A stretch of 64,000 nt of DNA. It comes from Chlorops oryzae. Lineage: Eukaryota > Arthropoda > Insecta > Diptera > Chloropidae. The position numbers and the translations under genes were made by a program. This document shows, one piece after another, positions 55,608-64,000 of this stretch. The notes below the pieces were generated by a model. That model was given only the letters and a program-made list of their open reading frames with translations, did not search any database and was not told where the DNA came from. The stretch covers positions 111,383,401 through 111,447,400 of the forward strand of contig CM035806.1 of assembly GCA_020466095.1 (NCBI GenBank). The letters are read 5' to 3'. How positions within the stretch are numbered: position 1 is the stretch's first letter; each line of letters starts with the position of its first letter.

Positions 55608-58600
55608 AATACCGTACAAATGAAAATTGCAGATTGAAATTCCTTGTCGACACTGGAGCTAATAAAAATTACATCAGTCCCTCCGTAGCAGAAAATCCTA
55701 TTCCAGTTGAGAACCCCTTCGCGGTGAATTCGGCTGCAGGAAAGATAAAAATAAACGAAAAAGTTTCCGGAAAATTTTTTGATTTTGTTGATCGAAGTGT
55801 AGAGACCACGTTTTTTGTACTCCCAGGCCTTGAGTCCTTTGACGGGATAATAGGTGATGACACGCTTCGCGAGGTTAAAGCCGTTCTCGACAGGGATCTC
55901 AATCTCCTGATACTCAAACCCGATATAGTTATACCCCTGAAACAAAAGTTAGCGCTAGAAGTAAACACGATAAAGATTCGCAGTTTAGACATTTCAAAAA
56001 AGACCAAAAACGATCTTCAGTCAGTATTAGAAAAATATAATGATTTATTTGGGCCACTCGACGGAAGTTCAGTTGTGAATACGAAAGTTCGAGCCGAAAT
56101 TAAAACTAGCACGCAAGAGCCAATTTACACGAAAAGCTACCCTTACCCGGCCAACATGCGTGAGGAAGTTGACAGGCAAATTGACGAGCTTCTTCGAGAA
56201 AATGTTATCCGAAAATCCGATAGTCCCTACAATTCACCAATTTGGGTGGTACCTAAGAAAGCGAAACCAAATGGAGAAAAACAATATCGCATGGTGGTCG
56301 ATTTTAAGCGTCTGAACGCAGTAACGGTTCCCGACACGTATCCCATTCCGGACATTAACAGTACATTAGCTAGTCTTGGCCAGGCAAAATATTTCACAAC
56401 TTTGGACCTTACGTCCGGATTTCACCAAATTCTTATGAAAAATAGTGACATTCCGAAAACAGCCTTCTCCACAATGAACGGAAAGTATGAATTCTTGAGG
56501 CTTCCATTCGGACTAAGAAATGCTCCGGCAATTTTCCAGCGAATGATAGATGACGTCCTTAAGGAGCATATAGGGAAAATATGCTATGTTTATATTGATG
56601 ACATTATTATTTTTAGCAAGAGTGAAGATCAACATCTCAAAGACATAGAAACGATTTTTTTCAAACTCTCATCTTCGGGCCTGAAGGTTAATTTAGAAAA
56701 AACCCAATTTTTGAAAAATAGCACGGAATTCCTTGGATATCTCGTCACACCTGAAGGTATTCTTCCAGATCCGAAAAAAGTTTCAGCTATTCAAGCGATG
56801 GCTCCACCAAAAAACCTATTACAGGAAATTCATTCAAGATTATGCTAAGGTAGCTAAGCCTCTCACGAACCTCACTCGCGGTGAGCATGCACAAGTTAAA
56901 GCCAGTCAGTCTCGCAAAATACAAATCACACTAGATCAAGAAAGTCTACACGCATTCCAAACCTTAAAAGACCTTCTTATGTCATCCGAAATTTTAGCAT
57001 TCCCTGACTTTCAAAAAACCTTCATACTGACTTCCGATGCATCCAATTATGCAATAGGCGCTGTATTGTCTCAAGAGATAGACGGAAAAGATAGACCGAT
57101 TGCTTACATATCCCGAAGCTTAAGTCGCACTGAAGAAAATTATGCGACCAACGAGAAGGAGATGCTCGCAATCGTGTGGGCATTAGATAACCTACGCAAT
57201 TATCTCTATGGAGCAAAAAAGATAAAGATTTATACAGATCACCAACCCTTGACCTTTGCACTGAGTAATAGGAACTACAATGCTAAGCTCAAGCGTTGGA
57301 AGGCTAGAATAGAGGAGTACAATCACGAGTTGATTTACAAACCAGGTAAATCAAACTTAGTGGCAGATGCTCTCTCCCGGCTGCCAACAGAAATGAATGC
57401 GCTTGATGCTGTAAGCGTAGCGGGCAATGCCAGCGAAAATGAGTCTGTTAGCATCTTGACGGCACATAGCGCAGAACAGGATAGCAGTGATTTAATACCC
57501 CATGTGGAAGCCCCTATTAACGTTTTTAGGAATCAAATCATAATTCGTCATGCTAGAGACTTGAGGAGCGTTGAGGAGCCCCATCCGAAATTTAAACGCC
57601 ACTACGTAAATATGGAGGAGATTAATAGCGAAACTCTGACTTCATTACTGAAGGAAATATTAAGGCCATCTGTCGTGAACGGTATAAAAATTCCCGAGCC
57701 TTTTCTAACAGCTTTGCAAGATGCTTATTTGGAAAATTTCTCACATTACAAAATTAGAATAACCCAAAGAGTCGTTCAGGACGTTTCAAACGAAGAACGC
57801 GTTTTTGAAATCATCCAAGCTGAACATAACAGGGCCCATAGGAATTGTAGAGAAAACACCCTTAAAATTTTAGAAAAATTTTATTTTCCTCGCATGACGA
57901 GCCTTACTAGAGAATATGCCAGGGGATGCGAAACATGTCGTTTGAATAAATATGACAGGCACCCTACGCGTCCGCAGCTTCAGCCTACTCCCATACCCGA
58001 ATTCCCTTGCGAAATATTGCATCTAGACATACTCGAAATTCAAGGAGAAAAATTTATTTTAGTGTTGGACAAATTTTCAAAATTCGCGAAGCTATTTCAT
58101 ATTAGAAACAAATCTGCTCCACATCTGCGTCAAAAACTAGCAAAAATTATGCATTTCTTCACAGTACCAAAAATGGTAGTAATGGACAACGAGCGTGGTT
58201 TTCTAACCCCTATTAACATAAATTTCCTTACATCTTTAAACATTGAAATCTATAGAACCCCCACTCAGAAAAGCGAGGTCAATGGTCAAGTCGAAAGGTT
58301 CCATTCAACAGTTATAGAGATTTTTAGGTGCATAAAGAACGACTTCCAAAATCTAAGAATTAAAGAAATTTTGCAAATTGCAGTTGATAGGTACAATGAC
58401 AGTATTCACTCCGTCACACGGCATAAGCCCAATGACATATTTTTCAATCGCAGTGAAAGGGTTAATTTTCAAAATATTTCAAACTTTCACGAAAAATTTA
58501 ACAACGACATTCGCGGTCAACTAATCGAAAATGAAAAATTAAGAAACTCGCGTTTGAACGTAAAGAAATCCGAACCCAAAACCTTTGAGCCTGGGAACGT

Positions 58601-58736
58601 CATATACGTTGCCAATAAACAAATAAAAGGCAAGCAGAAGCCTCTTTATAAAAAAGAAACTGTCGCAGCAGATAATACAGTCACTATAACAACAGAAACC
58701 GGGAAAAAAATTCATAAATCCCATATCAAGAATTGA
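55568..58736 (+). pseudogene. pol: Errantivirus pol: protease, RT, RNase H, integrase, with an internal deletion
   Basis: Protease FLVDTGANKNY; RT with SPYNSPIWVVPKK, FTTLDLTSGFHQI, FGLRNAPAIFQRM, catalytic YIDDIIIF; RNase H with TSDASNYAIGAVL and YTDHQPLTFAL; integrase zinc region HNRAHRN...CETCRLN, then Asp in LHLDILEI, Asp in VMDNERGF and Glu in NGQVERFHST. Near 56819 about a dozen residues between the RT thumb and the YYRKF block are missing and the frame changes (first frame stops at 56848, second runs 56733-58736). This uncouples RT from RNase H and integrase, so the copy is defective. Confidence 0.88.
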
Positions 58737-58763
58737 ATGAAATTATATTTGCGAATATCTTTA

Positions 58764-59622
58764 TACCCGACACACTCTGTGTCGAGGGTATATTGCGTTT
58801 GTGTGGTTGTGTGTAACACCCAGAACTAGTCGAGATAGACCATACAAATATATATAGAAATGATCAGTGTCACCAGGAGATTCGATTTAGACATGTCCGT
58901 CCGTCTGTCCGTCTGTTTGTATACAGTTATCTTATCGAAGAAATTGAGCTATCTTGACAAAATTTGGTATGCGTGCTCACGGGGACATAAGTAAGAACAA
59001 GTTCGAGAATGGACCCGATCGGACCATTTTTAGGGGTACCTCCAGTACTAGGGTCTGTTATGAAAATCACAAAAACTGCTCTAAAACCGATATTTTTCAA
59101 GATATTTTGATGAAATTTGATATTTGATCATATTTAAAGGCCAGTAATATTATTTCCGAAAATTGTAAAATTGGGCGTGGCAGAAGGGCGGTTTTCGAAA
59201 ATTGTCTCCTACACCCGAAATTCAAATGGGACTTGAACGAAATTTGGCACTTATGCTACCTTTGTAGCCTTAAACATCCTTCCAAAAAATTTTCGGTCCA
59301 TTTTTAAGGGTACCTCCAGTACTAGGGTCGTCACAAAAATCCCAAAACTGCCTTAAAATCGGACTTTTTCGCAATATTTTAATGAAACTTAGAATTTGAA
59401 CGTATATTTAAGCCCCCGATTAGAATTCAAAAAAATTGGAAAAGTGGGCGTGGCAAAAGGGCGGTTTTCATAAAAAAAATCTATCAAAGGTCGGTATATG
59501 GGGCCTCTAATGGCCTTAAACACCTCTGGATATTAAATGTTATTTGAACATGTGTGTCTGTGTCGGGTATTCTATTGTCAGGCTCGCCTGACTATAACAC
59601 CCTTACTTGTTTCATTTAACTT
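58764..59622 (+). repeat. DINE-1-like repeat inside the errantivirus
   Basis: Starts TTATACCCGACACACTCTGT with a hairpin back to GAGGGTATA, has a GTCCGTCCGTCTG microsatellite, paired GGTACCTCCAGTACTAGGG phrases, and ends ACTATAACACCCTTACTT. Layout as in fly DINE-1/INE-1 Helitron-like repeats. Lies between pol and env and would be removed with the env intron. Confidence 0.65.
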
Positions 59623-60517
59623 TTTATTGTCTCTAAATAATAAAGGGCAACCAACCTTATCAAATTTCTTACAAAAAAAAGAACGAAAAAGAAGCATACG
59701 AAGATCACATTTCATGAACAAAAGCATTTTTTTTTTCTTTCTCTTGTTAGTCTGTTCATTCTCTTACCGAAAAATATGTGTTTTTTTTTCTCTCAGTCCA
59801 AACACACGAAAAATTCTGTGCCTTATTTGATTTCATACCAAAGAATTAAAACAAAATTCTTTTCTTTAAATAAAAGAGAATAAAAAAAAAAGTAATAAAA
59901 AAGAAAAAAGAAAATGCTTTTAATCATTTTCATTTCGCATCTTACAATCAACATTTCCATTTATTTCGTTCATCTTTTTAACTCTATGTTCGGTGGCCCT
60001 ACAAATTAAGTAGCTAATAACAAGTACGAGGGCAATGATAAGGTGGAATTTCGGCAAGTCGTCATGGCAATAACTAACACATCCCTAACCGGAGATTGCA
60101 AAATGAGCCTTGTCGATCCTGGGAGTGCTGCCGTGCCTTAGTAGGCGCTACCGCCAAACCGGATTATCCGGCCCTCCCATCTTGCAAACCAGCGGACACC
60201 TTATCATTATAAGAAAAAAGAGGGGAGCTTTAGTTAAATATTTGCACAAAAACAGGAAATTCCTGTTCACAATGATGTAAAGGATTCAAAGAAATCTCAA
60301 ATCATACAACAATGACACCCAAAAATGGGATATACAAATTGCATAAGCAAAATGCTAAAATAGAATTTAAGAAAGCCCAAAACTGGGATATGCAAATTAA
60401 ATACTAACATAGAAGTTAAGGAACCCCGAAATCGGGCTATATAAAATAAGGGAAAATCCAAAAACTTTTTGTCGTAAATACACTAAAATAATATGTTCAT
60501 TTTATCTCTTCATACTT
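59623..60517 (+). other. Errantivirus pol-env spacer, no gene
   Basis: AT-rich to 59950, then mixed composition with no motif-bearing frame. It forms the end of the inferred env intron. Confidence 0.5.
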
Positions 60518-60519
60518 AG

Positions 60520-61861
60520 CCTAGGTTGGCTGGTAGCCACCACTTTTGGACTTTACGTCTACCACTATGAAGCTCCTATCGTAACGATCAGCTCAGGAAA
60601 TGGCTGGACTCTCAATGGTTACTTCAAGCTTGTCCACGTGATACCTTTGCAGCAGTACCGTGATGCACTTGAACTCCTCTCTGATCTCAATTATGGCTCA
60701 GTAAGACACGAAGAAACAAAAGCTATCCTGGAGTTTCACATAAAACAGATACATCTACGCCTGGACGAACTCAGCGCTAAACACGCCAGAGCGACACGCT
60801 CTATAAATTGGATTGGTTCGGCATGGAAATGGGTAGCGGGCAACCCTGACGCTACTGATTGGGACATAATAATGAAAAGTCAGCAGGATGTGATCGAAAA
60901 CAACAACCACCAGTATAAAATAAACGATGACCTTTTCACCAGGATGCAAGCAGTGATCACTAAAGTTAATGAAATGGCGACTCAATTCAACAGCATAAAC
61001 AACGAAAGCCAAGAATACCACTTTGAACAAAATATTCTCATACTAAAGGAAGCAGTAAACGAAGTCGTACGGGGGTGTCAGATGGCGAAGAAGGGCATGG
61101 TCAACACGAACCTCCTAAGCAGCAAAGAGGTCAACCAAATCGTATTAAAGGTCGAAACACTGCCATATCAAAACGAGGTCGAAGCAATCGAATATGGTCA
61201 GCCATCGATATTCACCAATGGCTCAACCTTATTGTACGTTCTGGCACTACCGAAAGTGAAAATGCAGCTATATCACCACCTAATCGTTAGGAGTACCATA
61301 AGGAATGGTATGCAAGTAGTAATTCCATATAAAAGGGTGCTCATGAGCCAACATGAGACGTACGGAATAACGGACAGCTGTCTTTCCATTGCGAATTCCA
61401 CGATCTGCAGCGCAGACTCACTTCAGAAGATCCCGGAGAACGAGTGCCTGCCGCGAATATTAAAGGGAGGTCACGCAGAATGTCAACTTCGCAACAGCGC
61501 TGAAGAAGTCGTAGAGCTTATCAACGAAAATACAATATTCGTCACGAACTTCATGGGAAATTTAACATCAAAAAACACCACGACCCCCTTGAAAGGCACT
61601 TATATCATTCAACTACAGAACGAACGAATATCTCTCAACAACAACTCATACTCCAGTGTCTCGACCACTAGCCTCCAAGCGTTACCACCCATCCTGACGA
61701 ACGTAACAGCGAAGAGTATTCTAAGGGACCTAGGATACCTCAACGAGTTGACAACAAGGAACATTAAGTATATATCTAACCTAACGCAAAAAATCGATTT
61801 TTCTCTATTGACAGGCAGCATTGGTCTTCTACTCGTCGCACTTGCGGCTGGGGCTCTATAG
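60520..61861 (+). pseudogene. env: Errantivirus env, second exon, stop in membrane anchor
   Basis: Preceded by a pyrimidine-rich tract and acceptor AG (60518-60519). Joined to 54289-54305 the frame is unbroken for 453 codons, the last a stop, and would begin with a hydrophobic leader. The region after residue about 100 (RATRSINWIGSAWKW) fits the fusion-peptide area of the baculovirus-F-like Env family; several N-glycosylation sites and Cys follow. The anchor segment GSIGLLLVALAAGAL ends at TAG 61859-61861, yet the same frame stays open for 49 more codons to a TAA at the polypurine tract, so the TAG is probably a nonsense mutation removing the cytoplasmic tail. Confidence 0.8.
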
Positions 61862-62009
61862 CAAAGATTGAATAGGAAAGTTAACATCCCTAGGGTCCAA
61901 AGCGTCGAATCCGTTGAGACGGTTATATGCCATCGAATGAGCTGCGATCATCCGAGATTCCAGACCGCAGCCTACGAATCCCGCATAGATCCACGGGACG
62001 CGGATCTTT

Positions 62010-62020
62010 AAAGGGGGAGG
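62010..62020 (+). promoter_or_regulatory. Polypurine tract of the errantivirus
   Basis: AAAGGGGGAGG directly before the 3' LTR; primes plus-strand DNA synthesis. Confidence 0.9.
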
Positions 62021-62424
62021 AGTTAAGCACTTGGCTATGGTGTTACGCAACCATTCTCGCCAACTTCTTTTTGATATTCACAATCAATTCCAATTCGGTC
62101 ATTCACCGCTATTGCACAACCGATTCGATCACGTTGCACCTTCCTAAAATGCAAGTGCATGCACAACGTGATTGCTGAGCCTGCGTTTGATTACTTGCAC
62201 GCGCATCCGGGAGCCGTGGGAAACGCCGACGCAGCAACATTAGGTTAAGTTAGCTCTTAAGTTTGACTTCATATGTTAATCAGTCTAATTCCAGGAGCCG
62301 TCAATACCGGTCAAATAAATTATAACGTTCATATAAATTGTTGTTAAATTCTTTTAGTGGAAGCGGACTAGTTGGGTCCGCTGAAAATATTTTTTTATAA
62401 GGATCCATAGTAGATCCTTTAACT
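62021..62424 (+). repeat. 3' LTR of the errantivirus
   Basis: 404 bp, followed by the TATA duplication. Confidence 0.95.
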
Positions 62425-62697
62425 TATATTTTGTTTTTATTTCTCGTAATTTGGATTTATGTACTCTTATTTCCATAAACCCACGTTAACGTTAATCTGA
62501 AGGTTACACTGACGTATCTCCCCTTTTTTTTTAAATTGGCGGTTATGAGTTTTGGAATCCTCTACCCCACACCTGAACTGAAAGAGCGGATTCCACACGC
62601 AGAAGAAGGAGTAAAATCCTTACTACGAGCTCGTTACTCAAAACAACGAATGATCCTTTAAAGGTACAAAAACGTATTTTAAATGTTCTTTATTATA

Positions 62698-63981
62698 ACA
62701 GGTTGGCTGATAAGTCCCCGGTCTTACAAAGAAAAACACATTTTTTTGTCAAAATTCGTTTTTATTATTCAACATAGTTCACTTCAAGAGCGATACAACG
62801 ATTATAACGACCTTCCAATTTTTTGATACCATTTTGGTAGTACTCCTTCGGTTTTGCCTCAAAATAGGCCTCAGTTTCGGCGATCACCTCTTCATTGCAG
62901 CCAAATTTTTTCCCTGCGAGCATCCTTTTGAGGTCTGAGCACAAGAAAAAGTCGCTGGGGGCCAGATCTGGAGAATACGGTGGGTGGGGAAGCAATTCGA
63001 AGCCTAATTCATGAATTTTTGCCATCGTTCTAAATGACTTGTGGCACGGTGCGTTGTCTTGGTGGAACAACACTTTTTTCTTCTTCATATGGGGCCGTTT
63101 TGCCGCGATTTCAACCTTCAAACGCTCCAATAGCGACATATAATAGTCACTGTTGATGGTTTTTCCCTTCTCAAGATAATCGATAAAAATTATTCCATGC
63201 CCATCCCAAAAAACAGAGGCCATTACTTTGCCAGCGGACTTTTGAGTCTTTCCACGCTTCGGAGACGGTTCACCGATCGCTGTCCACTCAGCCGACTGTC
63301 GATTGGACTCAGGAGTGTAGTGATAGAGCCATGTTTCATCCATTGTCACATATCGACGCAAAAACTCGGGTGTATTGCGAGTTAACAGCTGCAAACACCG
63401 CTCAGAATCATCAACACGTTGTTGTTTTTGGTCAAATGTGAGCTCGCGCGGCACCCATTTTGCACAGAGCTTTTTCATATCCAAATTTTGATGAATGATA
63501 TGACCAACACGTTCCTTTGACATCTTTAAGGCCTCTGCTATCTCGATCAACTTCATTTTACGGTCATTCAAAATCATTTTGTGAATTTTTTCGTCGGTAA
63601 CCACCTCTTTCGGGCGTCCACTGCGCTCACCGTCCTCCGTGCTCATTTCACCACGCTTGAATTTTGCATACCAATCAATTATAGTTGATTTTCCTGGGGC
63701 AGAGTCCGGAAACTCATTATCAAGCCAAGTTTTTGCTTCCACTGTATTTTTTCCCTTCAGAAAACAGTATTTTATCAAAACACGAAATTCCTTTTTTTCC
63801 ATTTTTTTCACAATAACAAAAGTTGCTTCACAAAAGACGCTCTATCTCACAAACTAATTGACTTACAGACGTCAAATTTTGACACGAATCATTTGAAGGT
63901 TGCCACTATATAAAAATAATATGCATTTAATACTAGCGACGCCATCTATGTGTCAGACCGGGGACTTATCAGCCAACCTGT
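62698..63981 (-). mobile_element. mariner element, Himar1/irritans type, copy 2
   Basis: 1,284 bp with the same TIRs as copy 1, TA at 62696-62697 and 63982-63983. The LTR at 48712-48892 gives the exact empty site. Nine bases shorter than copy 1. Confidence 0.96.
62765..63802 (-). CDS. mariner transposase, intact frame with 3-residue deletion
   Basis: 345 aa from ATG at 63802. Nearly identical to copy 1, with VTMDETW, HQDNAPCH and YSPDLAPSD and the 34-residue spacing. An in-frame 9-bp deletion removes three residues (Asn-Ile-Lys) from the VVTDE...KIHKM stretch between the two helix-turn-helix modules. Scattered substitutions are visible, for example Gly instead of Ala in RMLAGKKFG. The frame is open; whether the linker deletion impairs TIR binding cannot be told. 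Confidence 0.93.
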   Translation of the reverse strand: MEKKEFRVLIKYCFLKGKNTVEAKTWLDNEFPDSAPGKSTIIDWYAKFKRGEMSTEDGERSGRPKEVVTDEKIHKMILNDRKMKLIEIAEALKMSKERVGHIIHQNLDMKKLCAKWVPRELTFDQKQQRVDDSERCLQLLTRNTPEFLRRYVTMDETWLYHYTPESNRQSAEWTAIGEPSPKRGKTQKSAGKVMASVFWDGHGIIFIDYLEKGKTINSDYYMSLLERLKVEIAAKRPHMKKKKVLFHQDNAPCHKSFRTMAKIHELGFELLPHPPYSPDLAPSDFFLCSDLKRMLAGKKFGCNEEVIAETEAYFEAKPKEYYQNGIKKLEGRYNRCIALEVNYVE

Positions 63982-64000
63982 TATATCCGTTCTCTCTCTA

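Larger units (their letters stand above)
53300..62424 (+). mobile_element. Errantivirus (Ty3/gypsy with env), near full length
   Basis: 9,125 bp. Two 404-bp LTRs start AGTTAAG and end TTTAACT; by eye I find one difference between them, so insertion is recent. TATA is duplicated outside (53296-53299, 62425-62428), the usual 4-bp target of this group. PBS, leader, gag, pol, env and polypurine tract are in the normal order. A DINE-1-like repeat lies between pol and env. pol and env each carry a break. Confidence 0.95.
48712..64000 (-). mobile_element. Ty3/gypsy-type LTR retrotransposon, minus strand, runs off the window
   Basis: Left (3') LTR candidate 48712-48892; right (5') LTR begins at 62580 with the same TGAAAGAGCGGATTCC and is cut by the window end. 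Between them, minus strand: leader (62579-62425 and 53299-53232), gag, protease, RT, RNase H, integrase. The leader is split by the errantivirus 53300-62424, pol by a MITE at 51401, and the right LTR by a mariner. Several frame breaks; inactive. Confidence 0.85.
62580..64000 (-). repeat. 5' LTR of the minus-strand gypsy-type element, partial, with mariner
   Basis: 62580-62697 and 63982-64000 together match 48712-48855 apart from a few bases. The mariner lies between. The LTR continues beyond the window. Confidence 0.85.

Noticed and set aside
1..64000. Bacterial genes, operons or horizontally transferred metabolic genes
   Set aside because: All frames with recognisable domains belong to transposable elements or to the spliced transporter; nothing bacterial was seen.

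Overview
This is eukaryotic, AT-rich DNA dominated by nested transposable elements, with one recognisable host gene. It holds spliced genes with short introns, Himar1-type and other mariners, a BEL/Pao element, an env-bearing errantivirus, hAT and PIF/Harbinger MITEs and DINE-1-like repeats. That mix suggests a brachyceran fly, possibly a tephritid; the species is inference. No rRNA or tRNA gene, CRISPR array or prokaryotic operon was seen.

Layout. 53-1345: intact Himar1-like mariner. 2251-4278: decayed Tc1-type (DD37E) element carrying two MITEs. 4282-6195: terminal-inverted-repeat element filled by a 130-bp satellite. 6640-23948 (minus): one intron-bearing hAT-type transposase gene, cut into three parts. 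One insertion is a 13.9-kb stack at a single ATTAAAAC target: a 13-kb hAT element holding a large foldback, which holds a BEL/Pao retrotransposon, which holds a mariner in its LTR; a second element lies in the same target. The other insertion is a foldback hAT derivative at an ATCCGGAC target. 24-31.5 kb: MITEs and small hAT elements, several with exact 8-bp target duplications.

31634-34832: the host gene, a five-exon amino-acid transporter of the SLC38A10 type (about 910 aa). 34.8-43.8 kb: non-coding DNA with more hAT/Harbinger-type elements, foldbacks, tandem repeats and a GC-richer local duplication. 43.8-48.6 kb: decayed non-LTR retrotransposon (endonuclease, RT, RNase H) ending in a CCTAA-type tail.

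48.7-64 kb: a minus-strand Ty3/gypsy-type element runs to the window edge. A plus-strand errantivirus (53300-62424; 404-bp LTRs, TATA target duplication, gag, pol, env) sits in its leader. A second Himar1-like mariner (62698-63981) sits in its 5' LTR. The errantivirus shows a -1 slippery site at the gag/pol overlap and a splice donor/acceptor pair that keeps env in frame, but pol carries an internal deletion and env a stop within its membrane anchor.

Except for the transporter, the coding sequences belong to mobile elements. Only the two Himar1-like transposases and the errantivirus gag look intact. All boundaries were read by eye; family names rest on remembered motifs, not on searches.
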